This document shows, piece by piece, positions 27,162 to 36,432 of a DNA stretch of 64,000 nucleotides. The stretch is from assembly GCA_038148435.1 (NCBI GenBank), contig JAYQVM010000001.1, positions 20,519-84,518 on the forward strand, written 5' to 3'. Origin of the DNA: UBA5109 sp038148435 (lineage in GTDB: Bacteria > Pseudomonadota > Gammaproteobacteria > Pseudomonadales > Pseudohongiellaceae). A model generated the notes under the pieces. That model was not told where the DNA came from. It saw nothing but the letters and a program-made list of their open reading frames with translations, and did not search any database. Both the position numbers and the translations under genes were made by a program. The first letter of the stretch is position 1. Every line of letters begins with the position of its first letter.

Positions 27162-27482
27162 GTGGAGACCAGCACATTGGGATTATTCAAAAGTATCAGC
27201 CTATTAATCAGTCCGATTTTTCTGTGCACACAAGCATGGGCACAGGCTGCCGATGAATGGGAGACTGGTGAGCAGATTTATGAAAAAATCTGCCAGCACT
27301 GTCATACCCAGAATGTTGGTCCTGTATTAACCGGGCGTAACCTGCCACCTATTTACTTTGCTACCATCGCGCGAAATGGGTTGAATGCTATGCCTGCGTT
27401 CAGGCCATCGGAACTCTCAGCAGAGGATCTTGAAAAGGTGGCGACTTATTTAAGTCAGCAGCCTGCCGGTGATGCACAATGA
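27162..27482 (+). CDS. Small c-type cytochrome, flavocytochrome subunit (locus 1)
   Basis: A 106-residue periplasmic cytochrome with a signal peptide (about 1-28, AWAQA), one haem site CQHCH (about 41-45) and a likely Met ligand in LNAMPAF (about 73-79). It resembles the PchC cytochrome of p-cresol methylhydroxylase in size and in gene order, being followed by a small protein and then a VAO-family flavoprotein. It takes electrons from the reduced flavin. The start is GTG at 27162, with a TTG at 27177 (GGAG nine bases upstream) as an alternative. Its stop overlaps the next ATG (ATGA). Confidence 0.82.
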   Translation: METSTLGLFKSISLLISPIFLCTQAWAQAADEWETGEQIYEKICQHCHTQNVGPVLTGRNLPPIYFATIARNGLNAMPAFRPSELSAEDLEKVATYLSQQPAGDAQ

Positions 27483-27964
27483 AATTTAATTGTTCCCGAC
27501 GCAAGGGCCTGCAGATTCTGGTTGGGCTACCTTTTTTTCACTCCATATCAGGCGAAGGCTCAACTGGCCAGCAGGTCCAGCAAGCTGAGGCCGTCGTGCT
27601 GTTTAGCAAAGTAAACCAGGCCAGTAGAGCCTTCGTGCACAAAGCCAGTGGCTTTCTCGATTGTGTCTTGCTCGAGCTGGACCTCCAACAGCCAGCTTCC
27701 TTCGCATCAATAAGCAAGCTGCCAGAAAACACACTCATTATCGGGCTAGTCTCAGAAGCTGAGAAAATTATTGTAGAGAGTGTTGTGCAAAACAGGCGGG
27801 GCTATCTTCAGACCACCGGTTATTTGCATTTAGAAGATTCATTCGAATCTAGTATTGATAACTTGGTTACTGCAATTATCCAGCAAGGCTTAGGTGTTGG
27901 AGGCTCAAGCCAGAGAGCGACTTCAGAGTCGGGCACCTTGAGCAGTTTCTACGCCTATATTTAG
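27479..27964 (+). CDS. Small exported protein with twin-arginine-like signal (locus 1)
   Basis: A 161-residue protein of no family I can name. Its N terminus, CSRRKGLQILVGLPFF, resembles a Tat signal (S-R-R-x-x-L-Q plus a hydrophobic stretch). The mature part is a small alpha/beta unit. It overlaps the cytochrome gene by four bases and is 39 bp from the flavoprotein gene. The middle gene of p-cresol methylhydroxylase operons (pchX) holds the same position. The 188-residue Tat protein of locus 2 (36433-36999) aligns weakly with it in the central segment (G-L-V/T ... E ... H pattern). A role in export or maturation of the signal-less flavoprotein is inferred. Confidence 0.75.
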   Translation: MKFNCSRRKGLQILVGLPFFHSISGEGSTGQQVQQAEAVVLFSKVNQASRAFVHKASGFLDCVLLELDLQQPASFASISKLPENTLIIGLVSEAEKIIVESVVQNRRGYLQTTGYLHLEDSFESSIDNLVTAIIQQGLGVGGSSQRATSESGTLSSFYAYI

Positions 27965-28003
27965 AGCCTTACTCAAACAAGAACAGATTTTCAGGAGATT
28001 TAC

Positions 28004-29545
28004 ATGGCTGATTTTAATGTTTTACCGACAGGTATTTCTGCTCAGGATTTTGGTAATGCAATTGAAGAGTATGCGGCCGTCGTGGGTGACGACAATGTAT
28101 TTGTTTCAGCCGAAAATCTCAGCAGTTACAACAAAATCATGATTCCAGCAGATAATGCTGATCATGCTCCTTCGGCAGCTATCGCCCCGGCCTCGACGGA
28201 AGAAGTTCAGGCCATTATCAATATCTGTGACAAATACACGATTCCAGTATGGCCTATCTCAACCGGCAAGAATTTTGGCTATGGTTCTGCAGCCTGTGCG
28301 ACAAGGGGGCAGATAATTCTGGACCTGCGTCGTATGAATAGAATCCTTGAAGTGGATGCTGAGTTGGGCACTGCCCTTGTAGAACCTGGTGTTACTTACC
28401 AGCAGTTAAAGGACTACCTGGTGGAAAATAATATTCCTTTATGGTTGTCACCGCCCGCACCATCAGCCATTGCAAGTCCTTTGGGTAATGCCATCGACAG
28501 GGGAGTTGGATATACGCCATATGGTGATAACTTTTTCTTTTCGTGCGGGATGGAAGTTGTGCTCGCAAATGGCGAGATACTGCGAACCGGTATGGGGGCC
28601 ATGCCTAATTCCAATACCTGGCAGGTTTTCAAGTGGGGCTATGGTCCCTACCTGGATGGCATATTTACCCAGTCCAACTATGGTGTGGTAACCAAGCTCG
28701 GTATGTGGCTGATGCCTGAACCACCGGCATTCAAGCCTTTTGTAATCCGTTTCCCAAATGACAATGATATTGAAAAAGCCATCGATATCATGCGGCCTCT
28801 GAGGATAGCCCAGATCATTCCCAATGCTGTCGTGATTGCACACGCATTATGGGAGGGCGGTTCAGAAGTTGTGCGCGCCGATTATTACCAGGGTGAGGGT
28901 TCAATACCCGATGAGGCAGTGGAGCGTATGAAGGCTGACCTGGGAATGGGAGCCTGGAATATATATGCCGGCCTTTATGGCACGCCTGAGCAGATTGAAC
29001 TGAACTGGAATATTGTCACCGGAGCCTTCGCTGGCAGTGGTGCTCTGATTCAGGAAGAAGCCGACCTCAAAGATAATAGTACCTTCGACTATAGATCCAA
29101 GCTCATGCGCGGCGATATGACTCTGAAAGAATTTGGCCTTTACAATTGGCGTGGTGGCGGAGGTTCAGCTTGGTTTGCCCCAGTAGCTCAGGCCAGAGGT
29201 TCCGAGGGTTTACGGCAAATGCAGCTTGCCAAAGACATATTAGGCAAATATGGCTTTGATTACGTTGCCGAATATATTGTTGGCTGGCGCGAAGGCCACC
29301 ATATTATCGACTTGCTGTTCAACAAGAACGACCCTGAAGAAACCCAGCGAGCCAATCTGTGCTTCAATGAGTTGCTGGATGAGTTCACGGCAAGAGGCTG
29401 GGGTTCATATCGTACCAACATTGCCTTTATGGACAAGGTGGCAGATAGTTTTGGTAGCGTCAAAAAAGACGTGAACCAGAGCATCAAGCGGGCACTGGAT
29501 CCCAAAGGCATTATTGCCCCCGGAAAATCAGGCATCTTCACCTGA
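28004..29545 (+). CDS. VAO/PCMH-family FAD oxidoreductase (locus 1)
   Basis: A 513-residue flavoenzyme of the vanillyl-alcohol oxidase / p-cresol methylhydroxylase family, which oxidises para-substituted phenols. The FAD domain shows PVWPISTGKNFGYGSA (about 81-96), VEPGVTYQQLKDYL (about 126-139) and the family-specific WGYGPYLDGIFTQSNYGVVTK (within 211-231). Tyr380, in FGLYNWRGGGG, is near the position of the Tyr that binds FAD covalently in PchF (Tyr384); this match is inference. The C terminus DPKGIIAPGKSGI is typical. No signal peptide is present although its cytochrome partner is periplasmic. AGGAG lies six bases before the ATG. Substrate unknown. Confidence 0.88.
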   Translation: MADFNVLPTGISAQDFGNAIEEYAAVVGDDNVFVSAENLSSYNKIMIPADNADHAPSAAIAPASTEEVQAIINICDKYTIPVWPISTGKNFGYGSAACATRGQIILDLRRMNRILEVDAELGTALVEPGVTYQQLKDYLVENNIPLWLSPPAPSAIASPLGNAIDRGVGYTPYGDNFFFSCGMEVVLANGEILRTGMGAMPNSNTWQVFKWGYGPYLDGIFTQSNYGVVTKLGMWLMPEPPAFKPFVIRFPNDNDIEKAIDIMRPLRIAQIIPNAVVIAHALWEGGSEVVRADYYQGEGSIPDEAVERMKADLGMGAWNIYAGLYGTPEQIELNWNIVTGAFAGSGALIQEEADLKDNSTFDYRSKLMRGDMTLKEFGLYNWRGGGGSAWFAPVAQARGSEGLRQMQLAKDILGKYGFDYVAEYIVGWREGHHIIDLLFNKNDPEETQRANLCFNELLDEFTARGWGSYRTNIAFMDKVADSFGSVKKDVNQSIKRALDPKGIIAPGKSGIFT

Positions 29546-29567
29546 GGCCCATCGGCAGACTTCGCTA

Positions 29568-30986
29568 TTAATGTGGGTATAGCGGTGGCAGTTCCAGTCT
29601 GATCTGTCGCCTTCTTTTTTGTCTGTAAGTCTGTTGAAACTGTGACACAAGTGCAATGAACTGCCCGTAGTCAAACTCGGCTTCACCGGCCTCGCCATAA
29701 AGGCTTCTGCGCATGGCAAGCAGCAAGGCACTGAGTTCAATATTGGCAAAAGCGGCATCCAGTTTATCGAGGCTGTAGAGGTTCTGTCTCCTGAAAAAGG
29801 CCTGTCCCCAATCCAGAAAGCGCTCATAAACCTGGTTTAGGTCTTTCTGGTCGCAAGCCTGTTTCAGGGCGCGATAGGCCCGGTTAAGTTGCATCAAGTT
29901 GGATTTTTGTGCGGCCTCATCATTCTTTCCCTTGTGTTGCAGACTGAGTATCTGTGTTCTGGTTTTTTCGAGAAGTATGACAAGTGCCGGGGCAAAAAAT
30001 AGGAATGAAATCAGCACTAGCATGCCGACAAACAATACTAGGTTGAGGTTCACGCCAAAGATCAGTCCACGTCCTGGTTCTTCTGATGTGCTGTTTTTTT
30101 CTTTGGGCCTGAACTGTAGGCCGTCTGCAGTGAGTATGTCTATATCGCGAGCCGGCAGGCGCGCATATGCCAGGCTGTCAGTTGCGGTATTCCACCAGGG
30201 AATGGCAATTTCAGGCAGCGTCAGCTGACCGGCCTGGGTGGCGACCAGGGTAATATTCTGAATGTGTTCTGAGCGGGTGCCGATATTCTCACGGATATCC
30301 ACTTGTTCCGGTGCCGTCGGGTAGGCACGCATGCTGGAGTCGGCCGTGAAATTCAGACTCAGCAGCATGGAGGAAAACAGATCTTCTGCTTTGACATGGA
30401 TGCTACGTACCACAGAGTCCCCGATCTGCATGGTCTCTAGCGGACGACTCCAGCTTTCGCTTATGCTGATGTCAGTACTTGGCAGCCAGTTAGTGCCTGG
30501 GAAGCTACCTGGTACCGGCAATACACGGATTTGATGCGCGTTACTTTGTAACTCGATCCGCTGACGCGTTTCAGTGGTCAGCAAATCTGGATTCTCAAGG
30601 CTGCTGCGCGTTTGTGTATAGGCGCGAAACTGGACCGGCTCGATCATGAAGTCGCCGCTGTTTTGTGGAAAAATCACAAAGCGGTTTTCGTTGACCTTGT
30701 AGTTCACCCCGTCTATTTCTTCTGTATATTCCAGGCTTTCGCCAAGACGGCTTATGGCAGCATCGGACATTTCTGGACGGGAAAAGGTGGCGCCGCGTTC
30801 AAAGCTATAGCGGTAATACAGCTTGATGCTGTAGACCAGTTCTTCCTGTACGTAGACCTGTTCCTTTGACAAGGTGGTAACAAGGATGACTTCATTGTTG
30901 TCCGTCGCACCCAGGTAGTTATTACTCTGCGCAAAAACCGTTACACAGCCACTTAGCAGCTGGAGAATGAACAGCACTCTTACCAT
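29568..30986 (-). CDS. BatD-like membrane protein (oxygen tolerance family)
   Basis: A 472-residue BatD homologue. A signal peptide (about 1-19) is followed by Ig-like periplasmic segments beginning with the typical VTTLSKEQVYVQEELVYSIKLYYR region (residues about 36-59), one membrane helix (about 310-332, LVLFVGMLVLISFLFF), then a cytoplasmic helical tail. Bat proteins were linked to aerotolerance and envelope stress. The gene overlaps the BatC-like gene by seven bases. The usual partners moxR, DUF58 and the VWA genes batA/batB are absent from both sides. Confidence 0.82.
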   Translation of the reverse strand: MVRVLFILQLLSGCVTVFAQSNNYLGATDNNEVILVTTLSKEQVYVQEELVYSIKLYYRYSFERGATFSRPEMSDAAISRLGESLEYTEEIDGVNYKVNENRFVIFPQNSGDFMIEPVQFRAYTQTRSSLENPDLLTTETRQRIELQSNAHQIRVLPVPGSFPGTNWLPSTDISISESWSRPLETMQIGDSVVRSIHVKAEDLFSSMLLSLNFTADSSMRAYPTAPEQVDIRENIGTRSEHIQNITLVATQAGQLTLPEIAIPWWNTATDSLAYARLPARDIDILTADGLQFRPKEKNSTSEEPGRGLIFGVNLNLVLFVGMLVLISFLFFAPALVILLEKTRTQILSLQHKGKNDEAAQKSNLMQLNRAYRALKQACDQKDLNQVYERFLDWGQAFFRRQNLYSLDKLDAAFANIELSALLLAMRRSLYGEAGEAEFDYGQFIALVSQFQQTYRQKRRRQIRLELPPLYPH

Positions 30987-31774
30987 AATTGTTGGTTACT
31001 CTCGATAAGCAGGTTAACACGCAGCAAATCTTCCCGCTGTTTTTGCATCTCGAACTTATTGCGCAAAAGGGCGGCGGGGTCATCGCGGATGCGCCCCAGC
31101 CATTGTTGTAGGGTCAACTCTTGTTCCAGTGCCGCGGAAAATTCCTGCTCTTCAGCGCTTTCAGGGTCCTCCAGCTGGCTGGTGCCGGTGTTGCCATCTG
31201 CATCTTGGGACTCCTGCTGACTCAGACGCTCCGAAGTGTCTTCCTGATTGACTTCATTTTCCTGACCATTGGTCGCTGCGGTTATTTCTTCTTGTTCTGC
31301 CGGTGGTGGCGTATCGGATTCCTCACCCTCTTCGCGTTCCACATCAAATTCAGAACCGGGATCGTCGGTCATGCTGGCTAGCAGCGCGGCTACGATTTCC
31401 AAATTTACAGCAGCTGCCTGGTGATCGGGCTCCTGATCCAGTACTTCCCGATAGGTGTCGATGGCTTCGGACAGGCGATAAAGCTGCGCCAGTGTATTGG
31501 CACGATTGTAGACCGAATCAATGTCTTGCAGCTCATTAAGGTCGATCAGCGCTGCCTCAAAATTTCCCTGCCGATAATTAGCCGCTGCCCGCCAGCCCAG
31601 ACTTTCAAACTGATTGACGGCGTCTCGGTATTGCTGCTGCTGAAAGTTCCTTTGCCCCAGTTGATTATCATTCAGCCACAGGCTTTGCCAGTCCCATGCC
31701 AGCGAGGTAGATGCATGAAGGCAGAGAACTAGCAGAGCGAGTCGGTTGAGGCTTTGAGGCAGTGCTAACAACAC
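30980..31774 (-). CDS. BatC-like TPR protein
   Basis: A 264-residue protein that matches the TPR part of BatB/BatC. It has an N-terminal hydrophobic signal, LWLNDNQLGQRNFQQQQYRDAV (about 32-53), two TPR units (to about residue 125), a long acidic Gln/Glu-rich linker, and the family-typical ending LQQWLGRIRDDPAALLRNKF (about 227-246). The start is uncertain: GTG at 31774 or the next TTG, with AAGG close by. In many genomes this part follows a VWA domain in one chain; here the VWA part is missing. Confidence 0.75.
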   Translation of the reverse strand: MLLALPQSLNRLALLVLCLHASTSLAWDWQSLWLNDNQLGQRNFQQQQYRDAVNQFESLGWRAAANYRQGNFEAALIDLNELQDIDSVYNRANTLAQLYRLSEAIDTYREVLDQEPDHQAAAVNLEIVAALLASMTDDPGSEFDVEREEGEESDTPPPAEQEEITAATNGQENEVNQEDTSERLSQQESQDADGNTGTSQLEDPESAEEQEFSAALEQELTLQQWLGRIRDDPAALLRNKFEMQKQREDLLRVNLLIESNQQLW

Positions 31775-31924
31775 CTTGGCTGGTCCGTGTATCTATAAAA
31801 GTTGGCATTATACGTAGTGCATACTATGAAACAAAACTGAGGAAAGACTCCATGATTATTAAGAAAAAAATAAGAAAATTCCTGCCATAAAAACACGGGC
31901 TCAGTAGTCGCTTTTTGTTAGAAT

Positions 31925-32701
31925 GTGCATTTGCTGCACAAGTGGATCCAAGAGTTGTCTTTGTTTTCTCCAGAGTATCTACTGATACTGGGCTTAACAG
32001 CCTTTGCCATAGGCTTTGTCAAAGCCGGCATTCCGGCCCTTGGGATGCTGGTATCGGCCCTTATTGCCATGGTGTTCACCCCGCGTGAAGCACTGGGAAT
32101 CATCCTGATTTACCTGTTGGCCGGAGATCTGATTGCGGTGAGTTTCTACTGGCGGCTGGCTGATATCTCGGAGTACCTGAAGATGCTGCCACCGACCATT
32201 ATCGGTATCGGACTTGGCGGTATCATGCTCAGTTTCCTCAATAATGACAGCCTGGGGCTGGCTATCGGACTGATGGTGATACTCTTGGTGAGCCTGGAGC
32301 CATTCCGGGCGAAAATGGAGAAATGGGCATTTCATTACCCCACTAGCGTGCGTTATGGTTCAGGATTGTTTGCCGGTGTGTCGACTACTATCGGTAATGC
32401 GGCAGGGCCAGTCATGTCACTGTATTTTTTGTTGCTCAAACTCGACAAGAAAGCCTTTGTCGGTACGAGCAGTATTTTCTTTTTAACTATTAATACCATC
32501 AAAATCCCCATTTTCCATTACCAGGGCTTGTTTACCCCTGAGTATTTTATACCCATTGCCCTATGCTTCCCGCTGGTTTATGCCGGCGCCATTGTTGGCC
32601 GTTTTTTTCTTAACTGGATTTCCCAGATCTGGTTTAAACGGATCATCCTGCTGCTGTCAGGTCTGGCAGGCCTAGGGCTGGTGATTCGCTATTTTGTTTG
32701 A
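31925..32701 (+). CDS. TauE/SafE (TSUP) family membrane transporter
   Basis: A 258-residue permease with about eight hydrophobic segments. TSUP proteins export or import sulfur-containing organic anions, sulfite or related ions. The family features are the two inverted halves, with GFVKAGIPALGML (about 23-35) and the second-half equivalent FAGVSTTIGNAAGPVMSLYF (about 149-168). An in-frame TAG at 31919 limits the start to the GTG at 31925 or later; no early ATG exists. The stop lies 26 bp before the M48 gene. Substrate unknown. A second TSUP gene lies at 45928-46674. Confidence 0.85.
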   Translation: MHLLHKWIQELSLFSPEYLLILGLTAFAIGFVKAGIPALGMLVSALIAMVFTPREALGIILIYLLAGDLIAVSFYWRLADISEYLKMLPPTIIGIGLGGIMLSFLNNDSLGLAIGLMVILLVSLEPFRAKMEKWAFHYPTSVRYGSGLFAGVSTTIGNAAGPVMSLYFLLLKLDKKAFVGTSSIFFLTINTIKIPIFHYQGLFTPEYFIPIALCFPLVYAGAIVGRFFLNWISQIWFKRIILLLSGLAGLGLVIRYFV

Positions 32702-32727
32702 GTCATAATAAGTGCAGAACTGAGAAC

Positions 32728-34305
32728 ATGCTGGCGATGATGAAGCTTATATCCACACCACTGGTAATTATATTTTTATCCTTAATTTTAACGGCTTGTG
32801 CGGTTAATCCGGTGACCGGGGAAAGTCAGTTTTCACTGCTGTCCCGACAAGATGAAATCGTAATCGGCAATCAGCAGTATCGACCTTCGCAGCAGAGTCA
32901 GGGAGGCCTGTATCAGGTTGACCTGGAACTCTCACGTTACGTCAATGAAGTAGGGCAGCGCCTGGCGGCTCAGGCCCGGGTTGATTATGACCTGCCGTAT
33001 GAATTTGTGGTGCTAAACAATTCCATACCCAATGCCTGGGCCTTGCCAGGTGGAAAGATTGCTGTGAACCGCGGCTTATTGCTTGAACTTAATAATGAGG
33101 CGGAACTGGCAGCAGTTCTGGGTCATGAAGTAGTGCACGCAGCGGCGCGTCATGGCGCTTCCGCCATGAGTCGGGGAACCTTACTGCAGGGGGTGCTGAC
33201 CGTTGGTGCTATCGCCAGTCAGGATTCGGCCTATTCGGATTATATTGTTGGAGCCGGTCAGTTAGGGGCGCAACTGATCAGCCAGCGCTATGGTCGTGAT
33301 GCCGAGCGTGAATCGGACTACTTCGGTATTCAGTACATGGTGCTGGCCGGCTATGATCCGCGTGCAGCCGTGAGCTTGCAGGAAACCTTTGTCAGACTCT
33401 CGCAGGGCAGGGAATCCAGCTGGCTGGCTGGCCTGTTTGCTAGCCATCCCCCGTCGGAGGAGCGGGTTGCCAACAACCAGGCCCAGGTTGATGAGATCAT
33501 GAGCCTTTCCGCTGGTGTTGATATGGAGCTGGGTGAAGCCCGCTATCAACAGGCGACGGCGTCCCTGCGTGCCAATGCGGAAGCCTATGAGCTATTTGAT
33601 GAAGCTGAACGGGCCATTGCCGATGATGATCTGCAAATTGCCATGCTGAATCTTAATGAAGCCATTCGGATGGTCCCCAATGAAGCTCGTTTTAGCGGAC
33701 TCAAAGCGGACATCCAGCTATATGAGAAGAATTATGCTGAAGCCATTTCGACCTACAGCGAAGCGATTCTGAAGGATGGGCAGTATTTCGACTATTACCT
33801 AGGGCGGGGCGTTGCCTATGCCCGTTCTGGCGATAATATCCGTGCCAAGGCAGATTTAGAGCGTAGTTCGGAGTTGTTGCCTACAGCAATAGCTATGAAT
33901 GAGTTGGGTAAAATTTCACTAGATCAAAATGATCGTGTGCTAGCCAAACAGTACTTTGAGACTGCAGCCAGTGGTGGCGGTAGCGTGGCGGCAGATGCAG
34001 CCTTGGCGTTTGTACGTCTTGATCTGGCTGATAATCCCTCAACCTATGTTCAAGTACAGGCCTTCACGGACGATCAGGGTCGCTTGCTGGCAAGGGTTTC
34101 TAATCGTGCCGGTATTGATCTACAAAATATCCGTCTGGAGTTTACCTCCTTAATCAACGGTGAAATCACCCAGACTACAGGCGGGCTTGCTAACCTAGCT
34201 ATAAATCAGACGAGCAACGTGAATTCAGGTTTACGTTTTACGTCTGAGAGTGAAAATGGTGCCAATCAGGTACGAATACGCGTTCTTTCTGTTCAGCCGC
34301 GTTAG
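32728..34305 (+). CDS. M48 metalloprotease lipoprotein with TPR repeats
   Basis: A 525-residue BepA-like periplasmic protease. The lipobox LTAC gives Cys24 as the lipid-attachment site. The zinc motif is HEVVH (133-137), with a third-ligand Glu in DAERESDYFG. TPR-like helices cover about residues 275-430 and a beta-rich C-terminal region follows. In E. coli BepA with similar parts handles outer-membrane protein assembly and LptD maturation; this protein is longer at the C terminus and may not be a strict orthologue. The ATG at 32728 is chosen to give a proper lipoprotein signal; a TTG at 32698 overlaps the upstream stop. Confidence 0.85.
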   Translation: MLAMMKLISTPLVIIFLSLILTACAVNPVTGESQFSLLSRQDEIVIGNQQYRPSQQSQGGLYQVDLELSRYVNEVGQRLAAQARVDYDLPYEFVVLNNSIPNAWALPGGKIAVNRGLLLELNNEAELAAVLGHEVVHAAARHGASAMSRGTLLQGVLTVGAIASQDSAYSDYIVGAGQLGAQLISQRYGRDAERESDYFGIQYMVLAGYDPRAAVSLQETFVRLSQGRESSWLAGLFASHPPSEERVANNQAQVDEIMSLSAGVDMELGEARYQQATASLRANAEAYELFDEAERAIADDDLQIAMLNLNEAIRMVPNEARFSGLKADIQLYEKNYAEAISTYSEAILKDGQYFDYYLGRGVAYARSGDNIRAKADLERSSELLPTAIAMNELGKISLDQNDRVLAKQYFETAASGGGSVAADAALAFVRLDLADNPSTYVQVQAFTDDQGRLLARVSNRAGIDLQNIRLEFTSLINGEITQTTGGLANLAINQTSNVNSGLRFTSESENGANQVRIRVLSVQPR

Positions 34306-34314
34306 TATCTGTTT

Positions 34315-34379
34315 GTTTGGGGAGCTGAAAATAGTTGCCCTGCACTCAACCTGGAGCCTTTTCTAAGACCTCCCCAAAC
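34315..34379. repeat. Ten-base inverted repeat between convergent genes
   Basis: GTTTGGGGAG at 34315-34324 is matched by its exact complement at 34370-34379, with 45 bases between. It lies between the convergent M48 and cytochrome genes and has no T-run. It could form a long-looped hairpin at both message ends or be a protein site. Confidence 0.6.
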
Positions 34380-34421
34380 CCTTATAACTTCGGCCTGCTG
34401 CTGTTGGATAAGCTGGCAGGG

Positions 34422-34793
34422 TTAGCGTGAACGGGTTAGATAAGCAATAATTGCATCGAGATCGTTATCGCTGACCTCAGTCTTTCTGGAAATAGGCATG
34501 CCGTAGAGGCCATTACGCACAACCGTTTGGATATAAATAGGTTGCAGGTCAGTACGCTGTTCCAAAACAGCAGGCAGGTCTCCTTTATATTTGACACCTA
34601 ATGCAGAAGTACCTGGAAGAGGCAAGGCCCCCATACCCAGCAATTCACTGGAAACCACTTCTGTTCCATGACAGGGGGCGCACCACTTGTCAAAGACCTG
34701 TTTGCCATGCTGCTGTTCCGGGTTCAGGTTCTGGGCTAGTGTTAACGAAGAAAGCCCTGATAATATAAGGCCCAGATAGATTGATGTTTTCAT
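34422..34793 (-). CDS. c-type cytochrome, flavocytochrome subunit (locus 2)
   Basis: A 123-residue periplasmic cytochrome with signal peptide (about 1-20, LTLAQN), haem site CAPCH (about 38-42) and a probable axial Met in LYGMPIS (about 96-102). It ends with a helix (DLDAIIAYLTR) shared with the remnant at 63077-63175. It is the electron acceptor for the flavoprotein encoded immediately upstream; the ATG overlaps that gene's TGA stop (ATGA), so the subunits are made together. It corresponds to PchC of p-cresol methylhydroxylase in arrangement. Confidence 0.88.
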   Translation of the reverse strand: MKTSIYLGLILSGLSSLTLAQNLNPEQQHGKQVFDKWCAPCHGTEVVSSELLGMGALPLPGTSALGVKYKGDLPAVLEQRTDLQPIYIQTVVRNGLYGMPISRKTEVSDNDLDAIIAYLTRSR

Positions 34794-36409
34794 CCTCTAA
34801 TTTTCCTCATGTTAGCTGGCCAGATACCGTAGCGTCCTGGTGAGATAATCCCATTGGGGTCGATACTGTCCTTGAGTTTTTCTTGGAACCTCAGCAGTGC
34901 ACTGTCATTAAATGAATACTTACTAATGGCATGTCCCTGGAATGCAGGTGCTGTTCGGTAAGGTGCCCAACCGTTTTCTGCTGCTTTGTCTAAGATATGC
35001 ATATATAGGTCACGGGTGTGCTTATTTTTTGCAGCATTACGCCAACTTGGTAGCAGCGTCGGCATAACTAGCGTTCTTGAATAATAGGTCAGTGGCGTGG
35101 CGAAGGGAGAATGGACAGGCGGCACCCCGAAATCACGGTAGGCTTCTACCATCATCCTAGCTGAATCCCATACAGCTTCAGCTTTGCGTGGGATCATAGT
35201 AAAGAGGTCAGCATGGCCATCGGGCGGATCGGCATCCGTCATCGGGTTTCTGGCAACCAGATGGAAAATTTCCAGGTTGGGAATGCCAAAGCGAACCTTA
35301 TCTGCCAGCGATGGGATGTCAGCATCGGGAATTGGCAGGGTCAGGAATTCTCCCTCTTCAAATGTAGCACCTGGAATGGACGCAGCAAATCGTCGCTGTG
35401 CTGCCGTCCAGTTGGCTCTGACGGTCTCTTCAGGACCGTAAAACTGCAACTTGACCGACCAGGCTGGTAAACCCTCTGAGCTGACAAAGCTTTCAAGCTG
35501 GTTCATGGTGGGCCAGCCATTTTCCATTAGAGCCCTCACAGCCGCGGTCGTGTTCATGAACGAACCACCGACCGGAGAAGCATACAACGGCATACCGATC
35601 AGGTAGGAATCTTCCAGGTATGAGACTTCTTCAATCAGTCCCTGCAGATCCTGATAGCGGGGGACGGAAACATAGCCGCTCAGGTAAGATTCAGGCATCG
35701 GCATCAGTTTGACCCCCATTTTGGTCACGATACCGAAATTGGACTGAGCGAATAGCCCCTCAATAGATGGCCCAGCGCCATAATGAAAATCCTGCCAGCT
35801 GTCGGAGCCGGGCACGGCACCCATGCCGGTACGGATGATCTCGCCTTCGGCGGTGACTATTTCCAGGCCGATGTGAGAGCCAAAGTGATCGCGGTAAGGA
35901 CCAAAGGTATAACCGACACCGTGATCTAGGCTGTTGCCCATCGGGCTGCCCCAACCGGGGTCGGGAATGTCTAGCATGACCTTCAAGCCACGCTCATGAA
36001 TGTAGTCATAGAGGTCAAAATAGGAAACACCTGGCTCAACGAGGGCGAAATGGCGCTTGTCGTCCACTTCCAGTACATGGTTCATGCGTTTAAGATCAAT
36101 CACCACGCTGCCACTGAGGGTTGGTGCAGCACCTCCGTAGGTCAGGTTTCTGCCGGTGGAAATCGGGTAAATAGGAATGCGGTATCGGTTGGCGATGCGA
36201 ACGACCTGCTGAACCTGTTCGACATTTGCCGGTGCGACTGCGGCTGAGGCAATGCGTTCTTCTTCTTCACCCCAGTAAACGGAATAGGAGTCGCGGTATA
36301 GGGCGATATCTTCATCTGAGCTGAACACCCAGTCATTGCCGACAGCCGATGTAAACTCACTTAGGGCATTAGCAAATTCAGCTTCACTTACGTTAGGGGG
36401 GAGAACCAT
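34790..36409 (-). CDS. VAO/PCMH-family FAD oxidoreductase (locus 2)
   Basis: A 539-residue flavoenzyme of the p-cresol methylhydroxylase type. It shows IYPISTGRNLTYGGAAPT (about 80-97), VEPGVSYFDLYDYIHERGL (about 124-142), SPMGNSLDHGVGYTFGPYRDH (within 155-175) and HYGAGPSIEGLFAQSNFGIV (209-228). The ending DPNGIISPGRYGIWP is typical. It lacks a signal peptide, like its locus 1 paralogue, from which it has diverged widely; the substrate pocket regions differ, so the two probably act on different phenols. The residue binding FAD covalently cannot be fixed by eye. It lies between the Tat-signal gene and the cytochrome gene in one operon. Confidence 0.88.
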   Translation of the reverse strand: MVLPPNVSEAEFANALSEFTSAVGNDWVFSSDEDIALYRDSYSVYWGEEEERIASAAVAPANVEQVQQVVRIANRYRIPIYPISTGRNLTYGGAAPTLSGSVVIDLKRMNHVLEVDDKRHFALVEPGVSYFDLYDYIHERGLKVMLDIPDPGWGSPMGNSLDHGVGYTFGPYRDHFGSHIGLEIVTAEGEIIRTGMGAVPGSDSWQDFHYGAGPSIEGLFAQSNFGIVTKMGVKLMPMPESYLSGYVSVPRYQDLQGLIEEVSYLEDSYLIGMPLYASPVGGSFMNTTAAVRALMENGWPTMNQLESFVSSEGLPAWSVKLQFYGPEETVRANWTAAQRRFAASIPGATFEEGEFLTLPIPDADIPSLADKVRFGIPNLEIFHLVARNPMTDADPPDGHADLFTMIPRKAEAVWDSARMMVEAYRDFGVPPVHSPFATPLTYYSRTLVMPTLLPSWRNAAKNKHTRDLYMHILDKAAENGWAPYRTAPAFQGHAISKYSFNDSALLRFQEKLKDSIDPNGIISPGRYGIWPANMRKIRG

Positions 36410-36432
36410 GATAATTACCTCGTGTTTTTAAA

